Assembly: GCA_964242945.1 (NCBI GenBank)
Contig: CAXTCF010000001.1
Span: 16,916-80,915, forward strand
Direction of reading: 5' to 3'
Source: Mesorhizobium_B sp964242945
GTDB taxonomy: Bacteria; Pseudomonadota; Alphaproteobacteria; Rhizobiales; Rhizobiaceae
DNA: 64,000 nt
The position numbers and the translations under genes were made by a program. Each line of letters starts with the position of its first letter. The stretch's first letter is position 1. Positions 49,611 through 58,732 of this stretch are shown here, one piece after another. Below the pieces are notes generated by a model. It searched no databases. It was not told where the DNA came from and saw only the letters and a list, made by a program, of their open reading frames with translations.

Positions 49611-49784
49611 GGTCTTTTCCGTCCCCTTGCCGGTTTCCGAGGCGGGAGAGGTTAGCTTAACCATCTCCAGCCGGGGGCGTCCGGGTCTGTCCAATTTCAC
49701 GCTATCCACCTGATTCACAGGGTAGGCGATCATAGAGCGCCAGCGGTTGATGAATCGCTCTCAACGAGAATAGCGCCGGACTTA

Positions 49785-49799
49785 GAACAAAACAAGAAC
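49785..49799. promoter_or_regulatory. predicted LexA (SOS) box
   Basis: GAACAAAACAAGAAC fits the alphaproteobacterial LexA operator GAAC-N7-GAAC. It lies in the 472-base gap between the divergent genes dnaB (start 49610) and exoR (start 50083). On the minus strand it is about 52 bases before the longer dnaB ATG at 49733. Which gene it would control cannot be decided. The rest of the gap holds no recognisable gene. Confidence 0.6.
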
Positions 49800-50082
49800 T
49801 TTGCTCGCCTGTCTTCGCGGAACCTGCAAAGCTCGTCCGAGATCGCCCTGAAGCGAGTGGGGGCTGACGAGAGGCTGTGTCTTAGCGGACACTTTCTGCG
49901 GGCGTCAGCATTTGTTGCGCCCGCGCAACAGATTCGAACGGCCTCCCGCGCTATCGTTCAGCCAAGTCCTTCCGCCCCTATCCCGCCATAAACCAACGTC
50001 ACCCGGAACACCTCCGCCGCGCCGAGTATCGATGGCTGGATTGGGTCAGAAGCCACCGCGAAAGCTGCGGCCAGGGAAATAA

Positions 50083-51039
50083 ATGCACGCCGACGTGTTC
50101 AATCAAGCCGGGCCCAGCCGCCGGCCTCTGCCGGAAGGCTCGCGCGCCGCGGGTCTGCCGGCGCGCGCCGGTGTCAGCCTTGGCGGGAGAAGCTTGCATG
50201 AAGCTGGCCGCGTCGGGTCATGGCACCTGAGATTGATCGGTCTCGCCGCTTCGGCCTTTTTCGCGTTTTCAGGCATTGCCGCGGCGGACGACAGCGCATT
50301 CGGCGACAAGGTCTTCGACGACAAGCCGGCGGCAACGTCGAAGACATCGTCCTCAAGCCCTTGGGACGTCTTCAAGCTGGGCTTCTCCGCCTACAAGAGC
50401 GGCCACAAGGAGGAGGCGCTCGAAGCCTACAAGTACGCCGCCGAGAACGGCCAGATCGGCGCGACCTGGAAGCTGGCGCGCATGTATGCCGAGGGCGACG
50501 GCGTAGGCGAGAACGACCTCGAAGCCTTCAAGTTCTATTCCGAGATCGCGGATCAGGACATCGAGCCGGGCAGCCCGGACGAGAGCTACGTGTCCGACGC
50601 GCTTGTGGCGCTCGGCGACTACATGAAGCAGGGCATCCCGAACTCTTCCGTGGCGCCGGACATGGTGGCGGCGCAGGAATTCTACATGCGCGCCGCCGCC
50701 AACTACCGCAACCCGGAGGCCCAATACGAGATGGGCAAGATGTTCCTGGAAGGCGAGGGCGGCGTGAAGCCGAGCCTCGCCCAAGCCGGCCGCTGGTTGC
50801 AGCTTGCGGCGGAAAAGGGCCATGCGGGCGCGCAGGCGACCCTCGGCAACCTCCTGTTTCAGAGCGGCAAGGTCGTGCGCGGCCTCGCGATGATGACGGC
50901 GGCGCTGGAACACGCCAAGCCGACGGACCGCGCCTGGATCAGCAGCATGCAGGAGGATGCGTTTTCGATCGCGGCCGAGAACGACCGCCGCAAGGCGATC
51001 GCCCTTTCCGAGACCATCCTGGACAAGCACAGCCAGTAG
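50083..51039 (+). CDS. exoR: ExoR-type periplasmic Sel1-repeat regulator
   Basis: ExoR is a periplasmic protein that restrains the ChvG/ExoS-ChvI two-component system and so represses succinoglycan or other exopolysaccharide and promotes motility in rhizobia. The match is to the stretch LGFSAYKSGHKEEALEAYKY and ARMYAEGDGVGENDLEAFKF, and to VRGLAMMTAALEHA. Sel1-like repeats run from about residue 90 to 290. A signal helix (LRLIGLAASAFFAFSGIAAA) sits unusually at residues 50-70. The ATG at 50083 has an AGGGA site, so a 48-residue extension is predicted, though a downstream non-ATG start (TTG at 50194) would give a normal exported protein. Confidence 0.82.
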   Translation: MHADVFNQAGPSRRPLPEGSRAAGLPARAGVSLGGRSLHEAGRVGSWHLRLIGLAASAFFAFSGIAAADDSAFGDKVFDDKPAATSKTSSSSPWDVFKLGFSAYKSGHKEEALEAYKYAAENGQIGATWKLARMYAEGDGVGENDLEAFKFYSEIADQDIEPGSPDESYVSDALVALGDYMKQGIPNSSVAPDMVAAQEFYMRAAANYRNPEAQYEMGKMFLEGEGGVKPSLAQAGRWLQLAAEKGHAGAQATLGNLLFQSGKVVRGLAMMTAALEHAKPTDRAWISSMQEDAFSIAAENDRRKAIALSETILDKHSQ

Positions 51040-51050
51040 CCGCAAAGCAA

Positions 51051-51077
51051 AAAAGCGCCGCGAAATGCGGCGCTTTT
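51051..51077 (+). terminator. rho-independent terminator after exoR
   Basis: An 11-bp perfect stem (AAAAGCGCCGC/GCGGCGCTTTT, loop GAAAT) starts 12 bases after the exoR stop and ends in four T residues. The A-run on its left side makes it potentially bidirectional, so it could also stop the minus-strand DUF3072 transcript. Confidence 0.85.
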
Positions 51078-51156
51078 CACATCGTCAGGCCGTCCACTCG
51101 TCGTCACCGTGCCATGCCAACCTGACGGCAAGAGCGGGCTGAGGAGTCCGCTGCGA

Positions 51157-51375
51157 TCACCCTTTCAGGCGCGGCGACTTCGACTTCAGCTGATCGATCA
51201 TCTTGGAGGCGTCGGCCTTGGAGAGCTTTTCGTCGAACGCCTCCCCCGTCTCCTCGCACAGCGTCTTGAGATAGGAAGCCTGGGCGCCGGTCATCGGCTC
51301 GTCGCCGGTGACCCAATCCTCCGGATCCTTTTCCGCGTTGGATTCGGCATTCACCTTGGGCTGCGCGTCGGCCAT
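51157..51375 (-). CDS. DUF3072 domain protein
   Basis: This is a 72-residue protein with the DUF3072 core: MTGAQASYLKTLCEETGEAF followed by DEKLSKADASKMIDQLK. The N-terminal 30 residues are acidic and probably disordered. The family is small, cytoplasmic and of unknown function; the helix-turn-helix-like pattern does not imply DNA binding. A GGAGAC ribosome site precedes the ATG. It is downstream of xth on the same strand, 60 bases away. Confidence 0.88.
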   Translation of the reverse strand: MADAQPKVNAESNAEKDPEDWVTGDEPMTGAQASYLKTLCEETGEAFDEKLSKADASKMIDQLKSKSPRLKG

Positions 51376-51435
51376 GGAACGGTCTCCTTTTCAGATGTTC
51401 CCATAATGTTCCAGGCAGCCCCTGGTTCCGCCGTA

Positions 51436-52221
51436 TCAGCCCAGCGCCAGTTCCACCGCGACCGGCACATGGTCGGAAGGCTTCTCCCAGGCGCGGACGT
51501 GCTTCTCGATCGAGGCGGACGACAGGCGTAAAGCCGCTTCCGGCGACAGCATCAGGTGGTCGATGCGGATGCCGTTGTTCTTCTGCCAAGCGCCCGCCTG
51601 GTAGTCCCAAAAGGTGAAAACCTCGGCACCGTCGTCCACGGCGCGCACCGCGTCGGTGAAGCCGAGCGTCTCCAGCCGGCGGAACGCGCCCCGCGTTTCC
51701 GGGCGGAAGAGCGCATCGCCCTCCCACGCCTCCGGGTTCTTCACGTCGCGCGGTTCCGGTATGACGTTGAAATCGCCCGCGAGGATCAGCGCCTCCTCGA
51801 AGGAGAGACGCTGCATCGACCAAGCCTCCAGCCGCTTCATCCATTCCAGCTTGTAGGGGAACTTGGGTGAATCGGTGGGATTGCCGTTGGGCAGATAGAG
51901 CGAAGCCACCCGCAACGCGCCCCGCGGCGTGGAGAAGACGCCTTCCAGGAAGCGGGCCTGCTCGTCGGCGTCGTCGCCAGGCAGGCCGCGGTTCACCTCG
52001 TCGAAGCGCAGCTTGGATAGGATCGCGACGCCGTTGAACCCCTTCTGCCCCTGCGTTTCCACATGGAAGCCCAGCGCTTCGATCTCGGCGCGCGGAAACT
52101 TGTCGTCCTCCGACTTGATCTCCTGAAGGCAGACGATGTCGGGCGCGCTCTGCTTCAGCCATTCCAGAAGGTTGGCGATGCGGGCACGCACTCCATTGAT
52201 ATTCCAGGTTGCGATCTTCAT
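51436..52221 (-). CDS. xth: exodeoxyribonuclease III (Xth)
   Basis: This is a class II AP endonuclease and 3'-exonuclease of base-excision repair. The start at 52221 gives the canonical MKIATWNINGVRAR and 261 residues. Catalytic motifs are LQEIKSEDDKFP (metal-binding E), LYLPNG, LILAGDFNVIP (D, N), the substrate-binding FTFWDYQAGAWQKNNGIRID region and the final SDHVPV (D, H). All active-site residues are visible. Confidence 0.96.
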   Translation of the reverse strand: MKIATWNINGVRARIANLLEWLKQSAPDIVCLQEIKSEDDKFPRAEIEALGFHVETQGQKGFNGVAILSKLRFDEVNRGLPGDDADEQARFLEGVFSTPRGALRVASLYLPNGNPTDSPKFPYKLEWMKRLEAWSMQRLSFEEALILAGDFNVIPEPRDVKNPEAWEGDALFRPETRGAFRRLETLGFTDAVRAVDDGAEVFTFWDYQAGAWQKNNGIRIDHLMLSPEAALRLSSASIEKHVRAWEKPSDHVPVAVELALG

Positions 52222-52326
52222 GCTCGATCTACCGACAGGAGGGATTTTCGATTCTGCATCGCAAAAGCGCCGGGGCAACGCCGCAGCGGCAGCAATCCCC
52301 CAAATCGCAAAATCGAAGGTTCGAAG

Positions 52327-52677
52327 CTAGATCGCGAAGCTCGTGCCGCAGCCGCAGGATGCCACGGCATTGGGGTTCTTGATCTGGAACGACTGGCCCA
52401 TGAGGTCGTCCACGAAGTCGATGGTCGAACCGCCCATATAGACCAGTGAGAGGTCGTCGATCAGCACGGTCGCGCCGTTCTTCTCGATGGCGACGTCTTC
52501 GGCGTTCCGGCCGGACACGAGGTCGAACTTGTAGGAGAAGCCGGAGCATCCGCCGCCTTCCACGGAAACGCGCAAGGCCGACTTGCCTGGTTCTCCGGCG
52601 ACGATGCGGGCGATGCGCTTTGCCGCCGCGTCCGTGAGCCCGACTTGTGTGCCGGCAGTCGCCGCTTCTGCGCTCAT
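52327..52677 (-). CDS. erpA: A-type iron-sulfur cluster carrier (ErpA/IscA family)
   Basis: This carrier delivers Fe-S clusters to target enzymes. The start at 52677 gives 116 residues, with the three conserved cysteines in GGGCSGFSYKF and SCGCGTSF. The longer open frame upstream lacks a family match. ErpA is essential for respiration in many proteobacteria; here the exact subtype (ErpA versus IscA/SufA) is decided only by overall resemblance. It is divergent from dgt across 116 bases. Confidence 0.93.
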   Translation of the reverse strand: MSAEAATAGTQVGLTDAAAKRIARIVAGEPGKSALRVSVEGGGCSGFSYKFDLVSGRNAEDVAIEKNGATVLIDDLSLVYMGGSTIDFVDDLMGQSFQIKNPNAVASCGCGTSFAI

Positions 52678-52793
52678 CTCACTGTCACCTTGTTTTTCCG
52701 CACGTTTTTCATAGGTATGGACCACTAGAGCCAGAGTCAACGATGTGTGCGATGGGCGGCCTTTGCGCGGCGGCGCCAGGGTAATGAACGGCG

Positions 52794-54008
52794 ATGAATA
52801 CCGCTCTGGCGTTGACGGATATCGGCTTCGGCTACCGCCCCCGCGCCCCTTACGCCTGCGATCCCGCGCTGTCGCGCGGCCGCCTCGTCGCCGAGGCGGA
52901 GAGCCCCACCCGCACGCCGTTCCAGCGCGATCGCGACCGCATCGTCCACTCCACCGCGTTCCGCCGTTTGAAGCACAAGACGCAGGTCTTCATCGCGCAT
53001 GAAAGCGACCACTTCCGCACGCGCCTGACCCACACGATAGAGGTCGCCCAGATCGCCCGCGCGCTCGCCCGTGCGCTGCGCTGCGACGAGGACCTGACCG
53101 AGGCGATCGCACTGGTCCACGATTTCGGCCACACGCCGTTCGGCCACACCGGCGAGGACGCGCTGAACGACATGATGCGGGAATGGGGCGGCTTCGACCA
53201 CAACGCGCAGGCGTTGCGCGTCGTGACGCAGCTGGAGCGCCGCTATGCCGAGTTCGACGGCCTCAACCTTTCCTGGGAAACGCTGGAAGGCTTGGTCAAG
53301 CACAACGGCCCGCTTGCCGGCCCGCTTGCGCCGGCCAAGCCGCTGCCGAAAGCCATCGCTGACTATTCCGCGCGGCATGACCTCGAACTCGACTGTTTCG
53401 CCAGCCTGGAAGCGCAATGCGCGGCGATAGCCGACGACATCGCTTATGACACGCACGACATCGACGATGGACTGCGCGCCGGCCTGCTGACGCTGTCGAT
53501 GCTGGAAGAAGTACCGCTGACTGCCGGCATCCTGCGCGACGTGCGGGCGCGCTATCCCGCGCTGGATTCCGTCCGCACCGGCCATGAACTGATGCGCCGC
53601 CAGATTACGCTGATGGTGGAAGACGTGATCACTACGGCCAAGCGGCGCATCGAGACGGAGCATCCGGCGAGCCCGGAGGAGGTGCGCCGCGCCGGCCGCG
53701 CTTTTGTGACCTTCTCGCCCGAAATGGCGGAGGCGGAGGCGGCGCTGAAAGCGTTCCTGTATCGCAACCTCTACCGACACCCAGACGTCATGCAGGTGCG
53801 GCAGGGAGCGGACCGTATCGTGCGCGATTTGTTTGCCGCCTATCGCGCCGATCCCGACGCGATGCCGGAGGGCTGGCGCGACGGTCTCGACCAGTGCGAG
53901 GAGCGCGTGCGGGCCCGGCAGATCGCGGATTTCCTGGCAGGCATGACCGACACCTATGCCTGGCGCGAGCATCGCCGCTTGTTTGACCACACACCCGATC
54001 TGGTTTAG
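52794..54008 (+). CDS. dgt: deoxyguanosinetriphosphate triphosphohydrolase-like protein
   Basis: This is an HD-domain enzyme of 404 residues that hydrolyses dNTPs to nucleosides and triphosphate. The metal site is clear: R/H in FRTRLTHTIEVAQIAR, HD in ALVHDFGHTPFGHTGE and D in AIADDIAYDTHDIDDGL. Family members in alphaproteobacteria are the short, non-E. coli subtype. argS starts 63 bases after its stop on the same strand and may be co-transcribed. Confidence 0.93.
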   Translation: MNTALALTDIGFGYRPRAPYACDPALSRGRLVAEAESPTRTPFQRDRDRIVHSTAFRRLKHKTQVFIAHESDHFRTRLTHTIEVAQIARALARALRCDEDLTEAIALVHDFGHTPFGHTGEDALNDMMREWGGFDHNAQALRVVTQLERRYAEFDGLNLSWETLEGLVKHNGPLAGPLAPAKPLPKAIADYSARHDLELDCFASLEAQCAAIADDIAYDTHDIDDGLRAGLLTLSMLEEVPLTAGILRDVRARYPALDSVRTGHELMRRQITLMVEDVITTAKRRIETEHPASPEEVRRAGRAFVTFSPEMAEAEAALKAFLYRNLYRHPDVMQVRQGADRIVRDLFAAYRADPDAMPEGWRDGLDQCEERVRARQIADFLAGMTDTYAWREHRRLFDHTPDLV

Positions 54009-54070
54009 GGCGCGGCCCAAAAACGCCGCAGCCGGTCCGGATATCGGGCCGCACCCGCGCCGGAGCTTCC

Positions 54071-55831
54071 ATGAACCTGTTCACCGATTTCAGCGAGCGG
54101 ATCAAGCACGCCATAGGCAAGCTCGACCTGCGGGACAGCTCAGGTGCCGCGCCCGATCTGTCGCGCGTGACGGTGGAACTGCCGCGCGATCCCAGCCACG
54201 GCGACCTCGCCACGAACGCGGCGATGGTGCTGGCCAAAGGCATCGGCGTTCCGCCCCGCGCCCTGGCGGACCGCATCGCCGCAGCGCTCCAGGGCGGCGC
54301 CGACGTTGCCTCCGTGGAAGTGGCCGGACCTGGCTTCATCAACATGCGGCTGACGCCGGAGTTCTGGCAGGCCCAGCTTGCCGGCATCCTGACGGAGGCT
54401 TCGAATTTCGGCCGTTCCGGTGTGGGGGCAGGGCGCAAGGTGAACGTCGAGTATGTTTCCGCCAACCCTACCGGGCCGATGCATGTCGGGCACTGCCGCG
54501 GCGCAGTGGTGGGCGATGCCCTGGCGAACCTGCTGGCCTTCGCCGGCTTCGACGTCACCAAGGAATACTACATCAACGATGCCGGCGCGCAGATCGACGT
54601 GCTCGCGCGCTCCGCGATGCTGCGCTACCGCGAAGCCCTTGGTGAAGACATCGGCGACATACCCTCCGGTCTTTACCCCGGAGACTACCTCATTCCCGTT
54701 GGCCAAGCGCTGGAGGCAGAGTTCGGCCGCTCGCTTCTCGACATGCCGGAGGGGGAAGCCTTGGCGCTCGTGAAGGACCGCACGATCGAAGCCATGATGG
54801 CGATGATCCGCGCCGATCTCGCCTCCATCAACGTCCACCACGAGGTATTCTTCTCCGAGCGCACACTGCACGCCGGCAACGCGGCGCGCATCCACGAGGC
54901 GATCGACGACCTCGCTGCGAAGGGCCATGTCTATAAAGGCACGCTGCCGCCGCCCAAAGGCCAGAAGCCGGACGATTGGGAAGACAGGGAGCAGACCTTG
55001 TTCCGCTCCACGGCCGTCGGCGATGACATCGACCGTCCTCTCGTCAAGTCGGACGGCTCCTTCACCTACTTTGCCGCCGACGTGGCCTATCTCGAAGACA
55101 AGGTCAGCCGCGGCTTCGACGAGCTCGTCTATGTGCTCGGCGCCGATCACGGCGGTTACGTCAAGCGGCTGGAGGCTCTGGCGCGGGCAGTGTCGGGGGG
55201 AAAGGTCAAGCTGACCGCGCTGCTTAGCCAGCTCGTAAGGCTGTTTCGCAACGGCGAGCCGGTCCGCATGTCCAAGCGCTCCGGTGACTTCGTCACGCTC
55301 CGCGAAGTGGTGGAGGAGGTCGGGCGCGACCCCATCCGGTTCATGATGCTCTACCGCAAGAGCGACGCGCCGCTCGACTTCGATTTTGCCAAGGTCACCG
55401 AGCAGTCGAAGGACAACCCGGTCTTCTACGTGCAGTATGCCTCGGCCCGCACGCATTCGGTATTCCGGCAGGCGCATGAAGGCTTCGGAGGGGAGGGGTT
55501 CGAGCGCGGAACATTGCTGCGTGCAGCCTTGCACCGGCTGGACGACGAGGGCGAGTTGGGGCTGATTCGCAAGCTTTCAGAGTATCCGCGTTTGATCGAA
55601 GGTGCCGCCGAAGCGCGTGAGCCTCATCGAGTAGCATTCTACCTCTACGATCTCGCCACTGCCTTTCACGCTCAGTGGAACCGCGGTTACGACCATCCTG
55701 AGTTACGGTTTGTTAAGCTTAACGATCGAGAGTTGACCGCAGCCAGGCTAGGGCTGGTGCAGGCGGTTTCGGACGTCCTGACCTCGGGTTTGTCTCTGAT
55801 TGGCGCAGATGCGCCTGCCGAGATGCGGTGA
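54071..55831 (+). CDS. argS: arginyl-tRNA synthetase
   Basis: ArgRS charges tRNA-Arg. In 586 residues the class I motifs are NPTGPMHVGHCRGAVVGD (HIGH-type) and VRMSKRSGDFVTL (the KMSKS-like loop). The N-terminal tRNA-binding domain, catalytic core and the C-terminal DALR anticodon domain (from about 465) are complete. Bases 55621-55740 count 63/120 G+C, lower than the upstream sequence, and codons such as TTA, AAG-CTT and GTT become frequent. So the 3' fifth may come from another source, while the reading frame is intact. Confidence 0.96.
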   Translation: MNLFTDFSERIKHAIGKLDLRDSSGAAPDLSRVTVELPRDPSHGDLATNAAMVLAKGIGVPPRALADRIAAALQGGADVASVEVAGPGFINMRLTPEFWQAQLAGILTEASNFGRSGVGAGRKVNVEYVSANPTGPMHVGHCRGAVVGDALANLLAFAGFDVTKEYYINDAGAQIDVLARSAMLRYREALGEDIGDIPSGLYPGDYLIPVGQALEAEFGRSLLDMPEGEALALVKDRTIEAMMAMIRADLASINVHHEVFFSERTLHAGNAARIHEAIDDLAAKGHVYKGTLPPPKGQKPDDWEDREQTLFRSTAVGDDIDRPLVKSDGSFTYFAADVAYLEDKVSRGFDELVYVLGADHGGYVKRLEALARAVSGGKVKLTALLSQLVRLFRNGEPVRMSKRSGDFVTLREVVEEVGRDPIRFMMLYRKSDAPLDFDFAKVTEQSKDNPVFYVQYASARTHSVFRQAHEGFGGEGFERGTLLRAALHRLDDEGELGLIRKLSEYPRLIEGAAEAREPHRVAFYLYDLATAFHAQWNRGYDHPELRFVKLNDRELTAARLGLVQAVSDVLTSGLSLIGADAPAEMR

Positions 55832-55953
55832 TCCTGGGGTTGGCACAACGGCGGCATGTCACCTTTTGCCCACATTGCGTTGGTAGCCCGCGACTGTCCT
55901 GAGTTAATCGGGATGGTGTGCGGATGCGGCCGGACATCGGTGGAAATGCGGGC

Positions 55954-58632
55954 ATGGATCGAGGAATGGCCGAACGGAGTGCATTACGGACCGCGAAGCC
56001 GCAGGACGTGCCGGCGCAGGATCCGTTTGCCGAACTGACGCGCATCATCGGCTTCGATCCGCGCGTCAAAGTCCTGAAACCGCGCAGGGCCGTGGAGTCC
56101 ACGGCTCTTCGTGAAGCTGCCGCTCCCAGGATCGAGGCCGACAGCGTGGAAGATTGGGAGGCTGAGTTTACGCCGACCGATTTCGGACTCGCAGCGCCGA
56201 AAGAAGACGTTGGAGCGGTGGAAGCGCAGCGGGGCTCGGCCTCGGACGCGCCGGCTCCGCTTTCCCGTGACGTGCCGCAAGCTCCCAAACCGCAAAGCGG
56301 CCTCGCTGCGGCGAAAGCCGATGTTTCGTCGTTCGAGATCTCCGGCGAGATCGATGAGATCACTGACGCCTTCGAGCGCGAATGGCGCGCCAAGTCTGCA
56401 TGGAAGCCTTCTCAGCAGTCTGTTGAGATCGAGGCGCTTCCCGACGAGCAACTCTTTGGCTTTGAGAAATCCTTGGAAGACAACGAAGAGGATTGGACGC
56501 GCTCGCAAAGCGCGATGAAAGCCCCTCAGGAAGAGGATGCAGGGCCGGACGCGGCTGATGACGACTCATTGGATGCTCATCTCGGCGATGCCCTGGCATC
56601 CTCGATCGAACTCGACTTCGATGATCTCCTGGAAGGTGAGCCGGGCGCCGACGCAAGGGGAAGCGACGCATCGGATATGTTTTCTGCGTTGGCTGAGGCT
56701 CGCCCGACCCAATCTGCGGATATCCAAGATGAGCCGCAGGCTTGGGCGGGAAACAAGGCGCGGAAAGCTTTCGAAGCGCTGAAGCCCGCCAGCTTCGAGG
56801 ATGAACTGACGGCGTTGCTGAGCGGGGAAGTTCCAGCCCGATCCAAACAGCCGGCGGAACCGCGCGGTGCTGAGCAGCCGAAGATTGCCGCCGCGATCGT
56901 CGCTGCGGAGGAAGTTTCCGCGGAGCGGGAACAGACGCCTCTTGTCGCCAAGCGGTTGGAAGTTGCGCCTCGCTTCGAGACGTCGAGGGGTGAGAAGCCG
57001 GTCCAGCCTCTTGCCGCCCCGATCGCGGCCGAGCAGGATGAGGATCCCTTTGCGGCGCTCGCGGCCATGGCGGCCCGCTACCGCAGCGCCCAGTTCACGC
57101 CGGCACCCAAGACCGAATCCAGACCGACTCCCCCGTCACCCGTCGCAACTCCTGCCACAATCCCGTCAGAAGCTGCTTCCCCTAAACACGCGCCAGAGGT
57201 TGAAGAGATGAAGCGACCATCCTCGGTAAGGTACGACTCGCCGCAGATCGACACCGTCGAAGTGCCGGAATATCCCATGGCCACGGCCGACGACCTGGAT
57301 ATTCCGTCGAACCCGTACGGCTCGGCCGATGAGCCCCAAGCCGGGCGCTCCCGCTACGACGACTACGACAACGAGTTCGACGATCTGCTTCAGGACATGA
57401 CGGCAGGCGAGCACGCCAGCCGCGCGAGGCCGGCGGCCCGGCCGGCCATCCCAGCCTATGCTCCTCAGACTCGCCAGGCTGCCCCCAGGCCGGTCATGCC
57501 GCGCGCCAGCACCATGCCGGAGCAGCCGCGGATGGCGCAGCCGAAGCCGGCGCGCGCGCAGCCCGCCTTCGACACGGAGTGGGACGACTATGGGCAGCCC
57601 GCCCAAGCCGAGCCGAGCTACGGCTATGACGAGATGGCCTTCGACGATGACTTCGAAAGCGGGCAGCAGGCAGCCGCGCCGCGCCAGCCGCCGCGCAAGC
57701 GCGGCCGCTGGTTTGCCGCTCTTTTCGGAAGCGCGGCCGTCCTCGTGGCCGGCGGCGCCTATGCATTGAAGTTCACGGGCGTCGCGGAAAGCGGCGGCCC
57801 CGTTCTCGTGAAGGCAGACTCCGGCCCGCTCAAGATCCGGCCGGAGAACCCCGGCGGCGCGGTCGTGCCGAACCAGGACAATCAGGTGTACGACAGGGTT
57901 GCCGGGCTCGGCAACGCGGCTGAACCGGCGCAGCAGAAACTCAACTCCAGCAACGAAGAGCCTGTCTCGCTGGACGAACCGGAGGATGAAACGGCCGACG
58001 ACGCGCTCCCCGGCCTGGAACTCTCGGGCGACGACATGGATGCGGAGGCCGAGGGTAAGAACGAGGACCGGGTGGACGCGGCAGCTGCGGACCAGCAGCA
58101 GCCGGAAAAGGCGCCGATCGCCGTTGCCCCGCGCAAGGTGCGCACCATGGTGGTGAAGCCGGACGGCACGCTGGCGGCGCGTGAGGACGCGGCGCCAGCG
58201 GTTCAGGCGCTCGCCTCGAACGCCGCCGCGGTGATCGACTCGGTCAAGAAGAACGCGATGGCCGCCAATGTGGACGCGACGGCCTCGACAGCCTCCGTCA
58301 CGCCTTCGGACGATGATGCGGCAGCGGGGCCCGTGGCCGCCACGGCGGAGGACGCCGTTGCGTCCGAGCCGGCGGTCGTGAGGCCCGACGGGAGCTGGTC
58401 GGTGCAGATCGCTTCGCAGCCTTCCGAGGCAGCCGCCCGGTCGAACTATGCCGATCTCGCCAAGCGCTATTCGAGCGTCCTGAGCGGCCGGACGGTCAAC
58501 ATCGTCAAGGCTGAACTTGCGGGCAAGGGCACCGTCTGGCGCGTTCGCGTTTCCGCGGAGGACAGGGGCTCGGCCGCCAGCCTTTGCACGGACTACAAGG
58601 CCGCCGGCGGCAATTGCTTCGTCACGAAGTAA
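55954..58632 (+). CDS. large SPOR-domain envelope protein
   Basis: This is an 892-residue protein. The start taken is ATG at 55954; GTG at 55918 is an alternative. Residues 1-590 are acidic, low-complexity and cytoplasmic, with little predicted structure. One helix follows (FAALFGSAAVLVAGGAYALKF, near 600). The periplasmic part ends in a SPOR domain (WSVQIASQPSEAAARSNYAD to the C-terminal CTDYKAAGGNCFVTK), which binds glycan strands lacking stem peptides at division septa. Homologues lie between argS and nagZ in rhizobia. It may act like FtsN or DamX, but its length is mostly in the cytoplasmic tail. Confidence 0.9.
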   Translation: MDRGMAERSALRTAKPQDVPAQDPFAELTRIIGFDPRVKVLKPRRAVESTALREAAAPRIEADSVEDWEAEFTPTDFGLAAPKEDVGAVEAQRGSASDAPAPLSRDVPQAPKPQSGLAAAKADVSSFEISGEIDEITDAFEREWRAKSAWKPSQQSVEIEALPDEQLFGFEKSLEDNEEDWTRSQSAMKAPQEEDAGPDAADDDSLDAHLGDALASSIELDFDDLLEGEPGADARGSDASDMFSALAEARPTQSADIQDEPQAWAGNKARKAFEALKPASFEDELTALLSGEVPARSKQPAEPRGAEQPKIAAAIVAAEEVSAEREQTPLVAKRLEVAPRFETSRGEKPVQPLAAPIAAEQDEDPFAALAAMAARYRSAQFTPAPKTESRPTPPSPVATPATIPSEAASPKHAPEVEEMKRPSSVRYDSPQIDTVEVPEYPMATADDLDIPSNPYGSADEPQAGRSRYDDYDNEFDDLLQDMTAGEHASRARPAARPAIPAYAPQTRQAAPRPVMPRASTMPEQPRMAQPKPARAQPAFDTEWDDYGQPAQAEPSYGYDEMAFDDDFESGQQAAAPRQPPRKRGRWFAALFGSAAVLVAGGAYALKFTGVAESGGPVLVKADSGPLKIRPENPGGAVVPNQDNQVYDRVAGLGNAAEPAQQKLNSSNEEPVSLDEPEDETADDALPGLELSGDDMDAEAEGKNEDRVDAAAADQQQPEKAPIAVAPRKVRTMVVKPDGTLAAREDAAPAVQALASNAAAVIDSVKKNAMAANVDATASTASVTPSDDDAAAGPVAATAEDAVASEPAVVRPDGSWSVQIASQPSEAAARSNYADLAKRYSSVLSGRTVNIVKAELAGKGTVWRVRVSAEDRGSAASLCTDYKAAGGNCFVTK

Positions 58633-58732
58633 GCGGCGCTTCCCGAACGATTGGAAGGGCGCGGCCGGGTTCGCGCCCTTGCTGTTTCTGGAAAGCTCCT
58701 TGGCCGGCGAAAAAAGCGATGGAGGGAAGAAC

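Noticed and set aside
54140..55534. 464-codon minus-strand frame over argS
   Set aside because: Antisense shadow of a high-GC gene; argS is certain from its motifs.
58658..58679. GC-rich stem (GGGCGCG/CGCGCCC) after the SPOR gene as a terminator
   Set aside because: The following bases are not a T-run, so terminator function is doubtful.
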